From assembly GCA_045567335.1 (NCBI GenBank), contig JBJLCZ010000012.1:34059-98058 (forward strand): a stretch of 64,000 bases of DNA, read 5' to 3'. The notes under the pieces were generated by a model, which had not been told where the DNA came from, made no database searches, and was given only the letters and a program-made list of their open reading frames with translations. Source of the stretch: Pelagilacustribacter sp045567335 (GTDB lineage Bacteria > Pseudomonadota > Alphaproteobacteria > Pelagibacterales > Pelagibacteraceae). Positions within the stretch are counted from its first letter, which is position 1. Every line of letters begins with the position of its first letter. Shown piece by piece: positions 23,189 through 32,890 of the stretch. The position numbers and the translations under genes are program-made.

Positions 23189-24269
23189 ATCAAAAAAAAT
23201 TGTAATAAAATTAGGATCTTCAACTATAGTAGATAAAAAAGGTATTTTTAAAAAAAAATGGTTTTTAAGCTTACTAAAAGATATTAAAAAATTAAAAAAA
23301 GGTAGGGATATAGTAATTGTATCTTCAGGAGCAATAGCTCTTGGACAAAGTTATTTAAAGATAAAAAAGAAAAAAATTAAACTTGAAATGAGTCAAGCTA
23401 TTGCTGCCGTTGGTCAAATTCATCTAATAGATAATTTTAAAGTAATGTTTAAAAAAATTAATATTAAAATAGGGCAAATTTTAATAACACCAGATGATAC
23501 TGAACAAAGAAGAAGAGCACTAAATGCAAGAAGAACTTTTGAAAATTTATTTGCTCTTGATGCAGTCCCTATTGTTAATGAAAATGATACTACGGCTACT
23601 TCAGAGATAAAATATGGAGATAACGATAGACTAGCGGCTAGAGTTGCTCAAATTATTGGAGCTGATACTCTAATTATCTTTTCTGATATTGATGGTCTTT
23701 ATGAGGACTCTAAAAGTAAAAAAAAATTAATAAAAGAAGTTAAAAATTTAAATAAAAAAATATACTCTCTAGTTGATAAAAAAATTAACTATCTTGGATC
23801 TGGTGGCATGACAACCAAACTAGAAGCAGCAAAAATTTGCATGAATTCAGGATGTAGAATGATAATTGCTAATGGTCAATATTTAAATCCATTAAGCAAG
23901 TTGATGTCAGGAAAGACTTATACTTCTTTTGAGCCTAAAATTTCAACTTTAGATGCAAGAAAAAAATGGATAGTTAGCTCGATTAATTCTTCTGCTAAGA
24001 TATATATAGATAAAGGTGCTGCTAAGGCTTTAAGTAATGGTAAAAGTTTACTTGCAGCTGGAGTGGTAAATGTAAAAGGAAACTTTAAAAAAGGTGAAAA
24101 TATTTTAATTGTTGATAAGGATGATAATGAATTAGCTAGAGGTTTATCATCATTTTCTTCATATGAAATTAACAAGATTAAAGGACTTCATAGTAATCAG
24201 ATTGAAAATATACTTGGTTATGCTAGTAAATCTGAAATAATACATAAAGATGACATGGTAAAATTATAA
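23175..24269 (+). CDS. proB: Glutamate 5-kinase
   Basis: A 364-residue amino-acid kinase (residues 1-260: VIKLGSSTIVDKKG, VSSGAIALG, NENDTTATSEIKYGDNDRLA, IFSDIDGLY, GSGGMTTKLEAAK) with a C-terminal PUA domain (about 275-355). It phosphorylates glutamate, first step of proline synthesis. Overlaps obgE and reads into proA after 1 base. Confidence 0.95.
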   Translation: MLLNKSKKIVIKLGSSTIVDKKGIFKKKWFLSLLKDIKKLKKGRDIVIVSSGAIALGQSYLKIKKKKIKLEMSQAIAAVGQIHLIDNFKVMFKKINIKIGQILITPDDTEQRRRALNARRTFENLFALDAVPIVNENDTTATSEIKYGDNDRLAARVAQIIGADTLIIFSDIDGLYEDSKSKKKLIKEVKNLNKKIYSLVDKKINYLGSGGMTTKLEAAKICMNSGCRMIIANGQYLNPLSKLMSGKTYTSFEPKISTLDARKKWIVSSINSSAKIYIDKGAAKALSNGKSLLAAGVVNVKGNFKKGENILIVDKDDNELARGLSSFSSYEINKIKGLHSNQIENILGYASKSEIIHKDDMVKL

Positions 24270-24270
24270 A

Positions 24271-25512
24271 ATGAACTACTTAAAAAAAATAGGTAAAAAT
24301 GCTCAAATTGCTTACAAAAAAATTAATAAAATTGAACATAAAAAAATAAATAAAGTTCTAGAGAGTTATAATAGGTCTATACTTTCCAACAAAAAATTAA
24401 TTATTAAACAAAATATTATAGATGTAAAACTCGCAAAAAGAAAAAATTTAATAGATAGATTAATTTTAAATGACAGAAGGATAGATGGAATACGTAGTTC
24501 TATTAACGATATTATTAAATTTAAAAATCCTTTAAATAAAACATTAGCGGAATGGAAAAGACCAAATGGGCTTAAAATAAAAAGGGTGACTACCCCAATT
24601 GGAGTTATAGGAGTTATTTATGAGAGTAGGCCAAATGTTACAGCTGATGTTTCAGCTTTGTGTTTCAAATCTGGTAATTGTGCAATACTAAAAGGTGGTA
24701 CTGAAGCTTTTAATTCAAATAAAATATTAGTTAATCTTTTTAGAAACTCACTTTCAAAACACAATATAGATAAAAATTCTGTGCAATTTATAGAAAAAAA
24801 AGATCGAAAAGTGGTGGATTATCTTTTATCTAAAATGACAAATTATATAGATGTTATTGTTCCTAGAGGAGGCAAAAGTTTAGTGGAAAAAGTACAAAAA
24901 TTTTCAAGAGTTCATGTAATTGGCCATCTTGAAGGTCTTTGTCATATATATGTTAATAAAAACTCTAATATTAATATGGCAACCAAGATTATTCATAACG
25001 CCAAAATGAGAAGAACCAGCATATGTGGAGCTGTAGAAACAGTACTAATTGATACTAAGTCATTAAAAACGCATGCAAAACCAATAATTGAAAAATTAAT
25101 TTCATCAGGATGTTTTGTGTTAGTAGATAAAAAAATTAATAAAATTTTTAATAACAAACTTAAATTAGCTAAAGAAATTGATTGGAAAACAGAATATCTA
25201 GATGCAAAAATTTCTATTAAAACTGTTTCAGGGGTTCATGATGCAATAGCACATATACAAAAATATGGAACCATGCATACTGATAGTATCATTACCAATA
25301 ATTTCAAAACTGCAAAAATTTTCCTTGATGGTGTTAATAGTTCTATAGCGATGCACAATGTTTCCACTCAATTTGCTGACGGTGGAGAATTTGGATTTGG
25401 TGGAGAAATTGGAATATCAACAAATAAACTTCCTCCACGTGGTCCGGTTGGAATTGAACAACTGACATCTTACAAATACATGGTTAAAGGAAAAGGTACT
25501 ATTAGGTCATAA
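24271..25512 (+). CDS. proA: Gamma-glutamyl phosphate reductase
   Basis: A 413-residue aldehyde-dehydrogenase-fold reductase. PIGVIGVIYESRPNVTAD and CFKSGNCAILKGGTEA are family motifs, and the catalytic Cys lies in RRTSICGAVETVLI. It works after ProB to give glutamate-5-semialdehyde. Next gene nadD starts 5 bases on. Confidence 0.95.
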   Translation: MNYLKKIGKNAQIAYKKINKIEHKKINKVLESYNRSILSNKKLIIKQNIIDVKLAKRKNLIDRLILNDRRIDGIRSSINDIIKFKNPLNKTLAEWKRPNGLKIKRVTTPIGVIGVIYESRPNVTADVSALCFKSGNCAILKGGTEAFNSNKILVNLFRNSLSKHNIDKNSVQFIEKKDRKVVDYLLSKMTNYIDVIVPRGGKSLVEKVQKFSRVHVIGHLEGLCHIYVNKNSNINMATKIIHNAKMRRTSICGAVETVLIDTKSLKTHAKPIIEKLISSGCFVLVDKKINKIFNNKLKLAKEIDWKTEYLDAKISIKTVSGVHDAIAHIQKYGTMHTDSIITNNFKTAKIFLDGVNSSIAMHNVSTQFADGGEFGFGGEIGISTNKLPPRGPVGIEQLTSYKYMVKGKGTIRS

Positions 25513-25517
25513 TTTTA

Positions 25518-26054
25518 ATGCTTAAATCAACTAATAAGTATATTGGTATATTAGGTGGAAGTTTTGACCCTCCTCATGAAGGACATGTCAAAATAAGTTA
25601 TGTAAGTTGTAAAAAATTAAAATTAAAAAAACTTCACTGGGTAATAACAAAAAAAAATCCATTTAAAAAAAAATCTTTTTTTTCTTTAAATGAACGTATA
25701 AAGAAATGTAAAAAAATTACTAAAAAAAATAAAAAAATTAAAATACATTTTTTAGAAGATAAATTTAAATCAAATAAAACTATTGATATATTAAAATTTT
25801 TTATCAAAAAAAATGTAAAATCTAATTATTATTTGATTATAGGATCAGATAATCTAATAAATTTTCATAAATGGAAAAGATGGAAATTAATATTGAAAAT
25901 GTGCAAATTAGTAATATTTTCAAGAAAAGGCTTTGAAAAAGAAGCTAAAAAATCCCAAGTAATGAAATATCTGAAAAAAAAAGAATTTATATACATAAAA
26001 AATAATAAAATTGATATTTCTTCTTCTCAATTGAGGAAATTTTATTTAAAGTAA
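25518..26054 (+). CDS. nadD: Nicotinate-nucleotide adenylyltransferase
   Basis: A 178-residue nucleotidyltransferase with GGSFDPPHEGHVKIS near residue 14 (H-x-x-H motif for ATP) and the ISSSQLRKF motif at the end for catalysis. It makes nicotinate adenine dinucleotide in NAD synthesis. Very Lys/Asn rich. Precedes rsfS, as is usual. Confidence 0.92.
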   Translation: MLKSTNKYIGILGGSFDPPHEGHVKISYVSCKKLKLKKLHWVITKKNPFKKKSFFSLNERIKKCKKITKKNKKIKIHFLEDKFKSNKTIDILKFFIKKNVKSNYYLIIGSDNLINFHKWKRWKLILKMCKLVIFSRKGFEKEAKKSQVMKYLKKKEFIYIKNNKIDISSSQLRKFYLK

Positions 26055-26063
26055 TTACTTTCA

Positions 26064-26411
26064 ATGGAAATAATTGATATTAAAAAATTTATAGAAAAGA
26101 CTTTAGACGATAATAAAGCAAATAACATTATATCAATAGATTTAAAAAAAAAATCATATATAGCAGACTATATGATAATAGCTTCCGGGACATCCTCGAG
26201 ACATTTACAATCATTATCCGAAATTTTAGTTTCAGAGTTAAAAAAAAATGGTTTTAATAATTGTAGAATTGAAGGATCAGATAGTAATGAGTGGAAACTG
26301 GTTGATGCAATTGATGTCATAATTCATATTTTTCATCCTGATAAAAGAAAATTTTATGACTTAGAAAAAATGTGGTCTGAGCCTTTACCTAAAGACAAGG
26401 CTATAATATGA
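26064..26411 (+). CDS. rsfS: Ribosome silencing factor RsfS
   Basis: 115 residues; RsfS/DUF143 fold with KSYIADYMIIASGTSSRHLQ, the DGSDSNEW-like segment IEGSDSNEWKLVDAIDVIIH and FYDLEKMWS. It binds bL14 on the large subunit and blocks subunit joining in starvation. It overlaps the ctpA start by 4 bases; no rlmH is found after it. Confidence 0.93.
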   Translation: MEIIDIKKFIEKTLDDNKANNIISIDLKKKSYIADYMIIASGTSSRHLQSLSEILVSELKKNGFNNCRIEGSDSNEWKLVDAIDVIIHIFHPDKRKFYDLEKMWSEPLPKDKAII

Positions 26412-27550
26412 ACAAAAAAATTTTTACTTTATTTTTTTTAATATTTTTGAATACAAATATTTCATATTCAAAAAATTCAAATGATTTTTATAAAAAAATA
26501 GATTTATTTGGTGAAGTTTTAGAAAAAATTAAAGAAGAATATGTGGATGAAATAGACCAAGCAGATGTCATGGATTCTGCTATTAACGGTGTGCTTCAAT
26601 CTTTAGACCCATATTCAGCTTACATGAGTCCTGAAATTTTTAAGAATATGCAAACAGAAACAAAAGGAGAATTTGGAGGTTTGGGAATAGAAATTAGCAT
26701 GGAAGCAGGTGTTGTAAAAGTTATTGCTCCTATAGCTGACACACCTGCTGATAAAGCTGGGATTAAAGCTGGGGACTACATTGTAAGAATAGAAAATAAA
26801 CAAGTTCAAGGCAAAACTCTAAGCGAGGCAGTCAAATTGATGAGAGGACCTGTAGGCACAAGTATAAAACTTACAGTTAGGCGAAAAGGAAAAAGGAAAG
26901 CGATTGAGTTTGAAATTAAAAGAGAGATTATAGAAGTCAAATCTGTTTCTGCTAAAATAATTAAAGAAAAAAATAATATTGCATATCTTAGAATAAAATC
27001 CTTTAATGAAAATAGTGACGAACAACTTTTTAAAAAAATTAAAAAATTTGAGAAAGAAAAAAAACCTATAGGATATATTATAGATTTAAGAAATAATCCT
27101 GGTGGACTCTTAACTCAAGCTATAAATATTACAGATCTTTTTTTAGATGATGGTGAAATACTTTCAACAAAAGGAAGGCGTATAAGTGAAACAAGAAAAT
27201 TTTTTGCAAAAAAAGGAGATGTAATCAAAGGTAAACCAATTATTGTGTTAATAAATAATGGTTCTGCTTCTGCATCTGAAATACTTGCAGGGGCTCTTAA
27301 AGATCACAAGAGAGCAATTATTCTTGGTGAAACTACTTTTGGAAAAGGCTCAGTTCAATCAATAGTTCCGTTAAGAAATGGAGGAGGTATAAGACTTACT
27401 ATATCTAAATATTATTTGCCGTCAGGAAAATCTATATCTGAAATAGGAGTGAAACCAGATATTTTAGTAGAGGAGTCAAGTGACTCATTTAGAATCGAAA
27501 CAGAAACCGATAATCAATTAAGATATGCGGTTAATTTGCTCAAGTCTTAA
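26408..27550 (+). CDS. ctpA: C-terminal processing protease CtpA (S41)
   Basis: A 380-residue periplasmic peptidase. A signal peptide covers residues 1-21; a PDZ domain spans about 88-165 with GGLGIEI and AGDYIVRI; the S41 Ser/Lys active site is in NNGSASASEI (Ser286-Ser290 region) and GETTFGKGSV (Lys313). It trims C-termini of periplasmic proteins. It runs from rsfS by a 4-base overlap and rppH follows 6 bases on. Confidence 0.93.
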   Translation: MNKKIFTLFFLIFLNTNISYSKNSNDFYKKIDLFGEVLEKIKEEYVDEIDQADVMDSAINGVLQSLDPYSAYMSPEIFKNMQTETKGEFGGLGIEISMEAGVVKVIAPIADTPADKAGIKAGDYIVRIENKQVQGKTLSEAVKLMRGPVGTSIKLTVRRKGKRKAIEFEIKREIIEVKSVSAKIIKEKNNIAYLRIKSFNENSDEQLFKKIKKFEKEKKPIGYIIDLRNNPGGLLTQAINITDLFLDDGEILSTKGRRISETRKFFAKKGDVIKGKPIIVLINNGSASASEILAGALKDHKRAIILGETTFGKGSVQSIVPLRNGGGIRLTISKYYLPSGKSISEIGVKPDILVEESSDSFRIETETDNQLRYAVNLLKS

Positions 27551-27556
27551 ATAAAA

Positions 27557-28027
27557 ATGAATAATAGAAAATTACCGCTAAGAACAGGTGTAGGAATTGT
27601 TGTTCTTAATTCAAAAAATAAAGTTTTTGTAGCTAAAAGAAAAGATAACCCAATAGATAAATGGCAAATGCCCCAAGGTGGTGTAGATAATGGAGAATCT
27701 TTACTAGCAGCAATGAAAAGAGAATTGATGGAAGAAACCAGCATTTCAAATATTAAAATTTTAAAAGAGGTGGATTATTGGATGGAATATAAATTACCTA
27801 AACGACTTATCGGAATAATATGGAAAGGAAAATATTCTGGCCAAAAGCAGAAATGGTTTATAGTAAGGTTTTTAGGAAAAGACAGTGAAATTAATATAAA
27901 AACAAAAAATCCAGAGTTTATCGAGTGGAAATGGATCAAAATTAAAGAGCTACCCGAAGTAATTGTAGATTTTAAAAAAAAAGTTTACGAAAAAGTAGTT
28001 TTAGAGTTAGCAGATTTTAACGATTAA
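27557..28027 (+). CDS. rppH: RNA pyrophosphohydrolase RppH
   Basis: 156 residues with the Nudix box GGVDNGESLLAAMKRELMEETSI (only its key residues: GG at the start, E-L-x-E-E at the end). KPIDKWQMPQGG-type start DNPIDKWQMPQGG is typical of RppH/NudH. It removes pyrophosphate from mRNA 5' ends to start decay. Its 3' end overlaps the convergent atpC by 11 bases. Confidence 0.92.
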   Translation: MNNRKLPLRTGVGIVVLNSKNKVFVAKRKDNPIDKWQMPQGGVDNGESLLAAMKRELMEETSISNIKILKEVDYWMEYKLPKRLIGIIWKGKYSGQKQKWFIVRFLGKDSEINIKTKNPEFIEWKWIKIKELPEVIVDFKKKVYEKVVLELADFND

Positions 28028-28409
28028 TTTCTTTTAGAGCATTAATTTTGTAAGAAAGAACATATTTATCTTTATCATTTAAGTCATTGTTTCTCTCTAA
28101 TTTTTTTACGTCATCAAGCATTTTATTTATTTCTAATTTACTGAAATCTTTTTTATTTTTTATGGTAGAAGATAAAATTAGTAAGTTGTTATTAAAAAAT
28201 TCTACTGTTCCTTCTTCAACATAGTATTTTTCAAAATTACCATTAACTTTTACCTCTATTAGTCCTGGCCTTAAAAAAGTTATTAAAGAGATATGATCTT
28301 TTAAAATTGTCATAATTCCCTCAAAAGCAGGTATTATAGCTTCTGTAGTTTGAGTCTTTAATACTGTTTCAGCAGGAGTAATTATCTCTAAATTAAAACT
28401 ATTAGACAT
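28017..28409 (-). CDS. atpC: ATP synthase epsilon subunit
   Basis: 130 residues; N-terminal beta-sandwich (LEIITPAETVLKTQTTEAII, GIMTILKDHISLI) and helical C-terminal end. Part of the rotor stalk of F1. Starts at the stop of atpD with a shared base; last of the five F1 genes, converging on rppH. Confidence 0.93.
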   Translation of the reverse strand: MSNSFNLEIITPAETVLKTQTTEAIIPAFEGIMTILKDHISLITFLRPGLIEVKVNGNFEKYYVEEGTVEFFNNNLLILSSTIKNKKDFSKLEINKMLDDVKKLERNNDLNDKDKYVLSYKINALKEINR

Positions 28410-29830
28410 TATGCAGCAGTATCTTTTGACATTTTTTCAGCTTTTTCAATTACTTCTTCTATGGATCCAACCATATAAAAAGCTGCTTCTGGAAGACTGT
28501 CATATTCACCCTTGCAGATAGCATCAAATCCTTTAATTGTAGATTCTAAATCAACTAATTTTCCCGGTGATCCGGTAAAGACCTCGGCAACAAAAAAAGG
28601 TTGAGATAAAAATCTTTGAATTTTTCGCGCTCTTGCAACAGTAAGTTTGTCCTCTTCTGACAATTCATCCATTCCTAAAATAGCAATTATATCTTGGAGT
28701 GATTTATAAGCCTGTAAAATTTTTTGGACTTCTCTTGCAACTCTATAATGTTCTTCTCCTACAACTCTTGGATCTAAAATTCTTGAAGTTGAATCTAATG
28801 GATCTACAGCAGGATAAATTCCCAACTCAGCTATTTGCCTTGACAACACTGTAGTAGCATCCAAGTGAGAGAAAGATGTCGCCGGAGCTGGATCGGTCAA
28901 ATCATCTGCAGGAACATATATAGCCTGAACAGAAGTAATTGATCCTTTTCCAGTAGAAGTTATTCTTTCTTGTAAGTTTCCCATATCTGTAGCTAAAGTA
29001 GGTTGATAACCAACTGCAGATGGAATTCTTCCTAATAAAGCAGAAACTTCAGATCCAGCTTGAGTGAATCTAAATATATTGTCCACAAAAAACAGTACGT
29101 CTTGTCCCTCTTTATCTCTAAAATATTCAGCTACAGTTAAACCTGTTAATGCTACTCTTGCTCTTGCTCCAGGAGGTTCATTCATTTGTCCATACACTAG
29201 AGCTGCTTTTGATCCCTTTCCGTCAGTCTTAATTACTCCGGATTCAATCATTTCATGATAGAGATCGTTGCCTTCTCTAGTTCTTTCACCCACTCCAGCA
29301 AAAACTGAAAAGCCACCATGTGCTTTTGCAATATTGTTAATTAGTTCCATTATAGTGACTGTTTTTCCAACACCGGCTCCACCAAATAATCCAATTTTTC
29401 CACCTTTTGCGTAAGGTGCTAATAAATCTATAACTTTTATTCCTGTGACTAAAATTTCTGTTTCAGTCGATTGATCAGTAAATTTAGGTGCTTGCCTATG
29501 TATTGGCCATTTTTCTTTAGTTTTAACTTCTCCCTTTTCATCTATTGGTTGGCCTATGACATTTATAATTCTACCAAGAGTTTCTGGTCCAACAGGAACA
29601 CTTATAGGAGCACCGGTATTAATAACTTCATCTCCACGTTTAAGTCCCTCAGTAGCATCCATAGCTATAGTTCTTACACTGCTTTCTCCTAGGTGCTGAG
29701 CTACCTCTAATATTAATTTATTTCCTCCGTTATTCACTTCTAAGGCAGTGTAGATTTCAGGCAAATCACCTTCAAAACTAACATCTACCACGGCTCCAAT
29801 TAATTGTGTTATTTTTCCTTTTTTTTCCAT
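28409..29830 (-). CDS. atpD: ATP synthase beta subunit
   Basis: 473 residues. P-loop GGAGVGKTV near residue 151, catalytic Glu in GERTREGNDLY and the DELSEEDKLTVARARKIQRF region near the end. It holds the catalytic ATP sites of F1. Gene follows atpG after 2 bases. Confidence 0.97.
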   Translation of the reverse strand: MEKKGKITQLIGAVVDVSFEGDLPEIYTALEVNNGGNKLILEVAQHLGESSVRTIAMDATEGLKRGDEVINTGAPISVPVGPETLGRIINVIGQPIDEKGEVKTKEKWPIHRQAPKFTDQSTETEILVTGIKVIDLLAPYAKGGKIGLFGGAGVGKTVTIMELINNIAKAHGGFSVFAGVGERTREGNDLYHEMIESGVIKTDGKGSKAALVYGQMNEPPGARARVALTGLTVAEYFRDKEGQDVLFFVDNIFRFTQAGSEVSALLGRIPSAVGYQPTLATDMGNLQERITSTGKGSITSVQAIYVPADDLTDPAPATSFSHLDATTVLSRQIAELGIYPAVDPLDSTSRILDPRVVGEEHYRVAREVQKILQAYKSLQDIIAILGMDELSEEDKLTVARARKIQRFLSQPFFVAEVFTGSPGKLVDLESTIKGFDAICKGEYDSLPEAAFYMVGSIEEVIEKAEKMSKDTAA

Positions 29831-29832
29831 AA

Positions 29833-30708
29833 TTATAAACTTTCTGCTCCTGAAATTATTTCTATTAACTCTTTTGTTATTGATGCTTGCCTACTTCGAT
29901 TATAATTTATTGTTAACTTGTCTACTAAATCTCCTGCATTTCTAGTCGCATTATCCATTGCAGTCATTCTTGATCCTTGTTCGCTTGCTGCGTTTTCTAA
30001 AAAAGCTTTGAAAACTTGTGTCGATATATTTTTTGGTAATAAATCTTCTAAAATTTCATCTTCATCAGGTTCAAATTCATAGTTAGTTTGATCTTTTTTA
30101 TCTAATTTTTCCTCTTTTTTGGCTGGAATTATTTGTTGAGCTTGAGGAATTTGAGTAATAACATTTTTAAAATTATTATAAAATATTATACATTTATCAA
30201 ATTCATCATTATTAAAAAGTTTAATTATAATTTTTCCTATTTCATCTGCTTCAGCAAAACCAATTTTTTTTTTGTCTTTAAAATTTATTTTTTTTAAAAT
30301 AAACTTGCCATAATCTCTTTTCAATTGGTCTAAACCTTTTGAGCCTACAGTTAAAATTTTTAAAGTTTTACCGTTTTTTATAATCTCTTTAAAATAATTT
30401 TTTGCTAGTTTGCAAATATTTGAATTAAATCCTCCGCATAATCCTCTATCAGCTGTAATTACAACGCAAAGATGAATTTTATCATTGCCTGTACCTATTA
30501 AAAGCTTTGGAGCATTTTCCACATCACTAATAGATCTTGTTAAATTTAAAATTATATTTTGCATCTTTTCACTATAAGGCCTACCTTTTTCAGCATTCTC
30601 TTGAGCCTTTCTTAGTTTTGCGGCTGCGACCATTTTCATAGCTTTTGTTATTTTTTGAGTTGATTTAACGCTTTTAATTCTTTTTTTCAGATCATCTAAA
30701 CTTGGCAT
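29833..30708 (-). CDS. atpG: ATP synthase gamma subunit
   Basis: 291 residues. N-terminal helix KKRIKSVKSTQKITKAMKMVAAAKLRKAQ and C-terminal helix with NRSRQASITKELIEIISGAESL form the shaft. Residues about 196-222 are a charged, acid-rich insertion, a feature of alphaproteobacterial gamma subunits. The start shares one base with atpA. Confidence 0.95.
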   Translation of the reverse strand: MPSLDDLKKRIKSVKSTQKITKAMKMVAAAKLRKAQENAEKGRPYSEKMQNIILNLTRSISDVENAPKLLIGTGNDKIHLCVVITADRGLCGGFNSNICKLAKNYFKEIIKNGKTLKILTVGSKGLDQLKRDYGKFILKKINFKDKKKIGFAEADEIGKIIIKLFNNDEFDKCIIFYNNFKNVITQIPQAQQIIPAKKEEKLDKKDQTNYEFEPDEDEILEDLLPKNISTQVFKAFLENAASEQGSRMTAMDNATRNAGDLVDKLTINYNRSRQASITKELIEIISGAESL

Positions 30709-32240
30709 TACTTTTTACCTTTTTTATATTCTTCAATTACTTCAATTAAAAGTTTTTCTGTTTGCCCTTCAAGTTTGCCGGACGATTGGATATTATCAAT
30801 TATTTCAGACTTCTCACTTTTAACTTTTTCAATTATTTCTTTCTCAAAAGATTTAATTTTTGGCAATTCTACATCATCTAAATATCCTCTTACGCCAGTA
30901 AATACTGATATAACTTGTTCTCCTACTGTTAATGGAGAATATTGATCTTGTTTTAACAATTCTGTTAATTTTGCACCTCTGTTTAATAATTTTTGAGTAG
31001 ATGCATCTAGGTCGGATCCGAATTGAGCAAAAGCTGCCATTTCACGATATTGAGCTAACTCTAACTTTATTGATCCAGCGACTTTTTTCATAGCTTTCGT
31101 TTGCGCTGCTGAACCAACTCTTGAGACAGAAAGACCTACATTCACAGCTGGACGAATTCCCTGATTAAACAATTCAGTTTCTAAAAATATTTGACCATCA
31201 GTAATCGAAATTACATTAGTAGGAATGTAAGCGGAAACATCTCCTGCTTGAGTTTCAATAATCGGCAAAGCTGTTAATGAACCGCCTCCATTAGCATCAC
31301 TTAGTTTTGCAGCTCTCTCTAATAATCTACTATGGAGGTAAAATACATCTCCAGGATATGCTTCTCTTCCAGGAGGTCTTCTTAATAATAATGACATTTG
31401 CCTATAAGCCACAGCCTGTTTTGACAAATCATCATAAATTATCAAAGCATGCATTCCATTATCTCTAAAGTATTCGCCGATTGTACACCCTGTGTACGGT
31501 GCTAAAAATTGTAAAGGAGCAGAATCTGAAGCCGTGGCTGCTACAACAGTTGTATACTCCATTGCTCCAGCTTCTTCTAAAGTTTTAGTAATTTGAGCTA
31601 CAGTTGATCTTTTTTGACCTATAGCAACATAAACACAATATAATTTTTTTTTTTCATCTTCAGATTTATTAATTTGTTTTTGATTAATAATCGTATCTAT
31701 TGCTACCGCTGTTTTACCTGTCTGTCTATCTCCAATAATAAGCTCTCTTTGCCCCCTTCCCACAGGAATAAGCGTATCTATAGATTTAAGACCAGTTTGC
31801 ATAGGTTCATTAACTGATTGCCTAGGAATAATTCCTGGTGCTTTTACCTCAACTCTTTTTCTCTCTGTTTTTGCCGAGAGATTTCCTTTGCCATCAATTG
31901 GGTTGCCAAGTCCGTCTACAACTCTTCCAAGTAATTCTTTACCTACTGGTACATCTACTATTGAATTTGTTCTTTTTACAGTATCTCCTTCTTTAATTTT
32001 TCTATCATCTCCAAAAATAACAACACCTACATTGTCACTTTCTAGATTAAGGGCCATTCCTTTAGATCCATCGTTGAATTCTACCATCTCCCCTGCTTGG
32101 ACATTATCAAGTCCAAACACTCTAGCAATACCATCGCCAACTGATAATACTTTTCCTACTTCAGATACTTCTGCTTTTTCTCCAAAATTTTTAATTTGTT
32201 CTTTTAATAATTTTGTTACTTCTGATGGATTAATCTGCAT
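30708..32240 (-). CDS. atpA: ATP synthase alpha subunit
   Basis: 510 residues. P-loop GDRQTGKTA near residue 169, and the alpha/beta signature PAVNVGLSVSRVGS near 365. Non-catalytic nucleotide sites of F1 and contact to the delta/b stator. Starts 2 bases after atpH. Confidence 0.97.
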   Translation of the reverse strand: MQINPSEVTKLLKEQIKNFGEKAEVSEVGKVLSVGDGIARVFGLDNVQAGEMVEFNDGSKGMALNLESDNVGVVIFGDDRKIKEGDTVKRTNSIVDVPVGKELLGRVVDGLGNPIDGKGNLSAKTERKRVEVKAPGIIPRQSVNEPMQTGLKSIDTLIPVGRGQRELIIGDRQTGKTAVAIDTIINQKQINKSEDEKKKLYCVYVAIGQKRSTVAQITKTLEEAGAMEYTTVVAATASDSAPLQFLAPYTGCTIGEYFRDNGMHALIIYDDLSKQAVAYRQMSLLLRRPPGREAYPGDVFYLHSRLLERAAKLSDANGGGSLTALPIIETQAGDVSAYIPTNVISITDGQIFLETELFNQGIRPAVNVGLSVSRVGSAAQTKAMKKVAGSIKLELAQYREMAAFAQFGSDLDASTQKLLNRGAKLTELLKQDQYSPLTVGEQVISVFTGVRGYLDDVELPKIKSFEKEIIEKVKSEKSEIIDNIQSSGKLEGQTEKLLIEVIEEYKKGKK

Positions 32241-32242
32241 TT

Positions 32243-32800
32243 TTAACTTTCTAACATTAATTGTTCATATTTTTTTAGTTTATTTTTAATTGAAGTATCT
32301 ATCATTAAACTTCCTATTTGAATTTGTAATCCTCCAATTAAATCTTTATCAACTTTATAATCAAAAGTTATAGATGATCCAATTGATTTTGAGAATTCTG
32401 AACTTATCTTGTTAAGCTCTTCTTGTGATAAATTTTTTGAAGAGATTAGTGATGCTTTTATTTCTCCTCTCTTTCTTGAAGATAATTTTAAAAAACTATA
32501 CATAATTTTTTTCAAAAAAAATATTCTTCTTTTTGCTACTAATATTAACAGAAAATTTTTAAGATTTTTTGATAAGCTCATCATATCAGATAATTTAATT
32601 AATATTTCCGTTTGTTTTTTTATGGACTGCGTTGGATTTTTTATAAAATTTTCTAAATTTTTATTTGTTTTATAAATAAAAACTAGTTCTTGAATTTTTT
32701 TTTCTATACTTTCTAGTTCTGAATTCTCTCGTGCTATTTCAAATAACGCACGAGCGTACCTCTCTGATGTTTCTGCTGAAAATGACTTATTTGCGCTCAC
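32243..32800 (-). CDS. atpH: ATP synthase delta subunit
   Basis: 185 residues, OSCP fold: ERYARALFEIARE near residue 12 and the C-terminal LIGGLQIQIGSLMIDTS signature. Joins F1 to the peripheral stalk. The start is GTG with an AGGA site 10 bases upstream. First gene of atpHAGDC; the F0 genes are not in this window. Confidence 0.93.
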   Translation of the reverse strand: MSANKSFSAETSERYARALFEIARENSELESIEKKIQELVFIYKTNKNLENFIKNPTQSIKKQTEILIKLSDMMSLSKNLKNFLLILVAKRRIFFLKKIMYSFLKLSSRKRGEIKASLISSKNLSQEELNKISSEFSKSIGSSITFDYKVDKDLIGGLQIQIGSLMIDTSIKNKLKKYEQLMLES

Positions 32801-32890
32801 TTTATTTAATTCCTACTTATGATATTTGTTAAGAAATAACTGAAGTTTCGTATCATATGCGAATATTTGGATCAAGTTACTATAATTGTA

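Noticed and set aside
31888..32289. 133-residue frame on the plus strand
   Set aside because: Antisense to atpA; shadow composition, no start signals.
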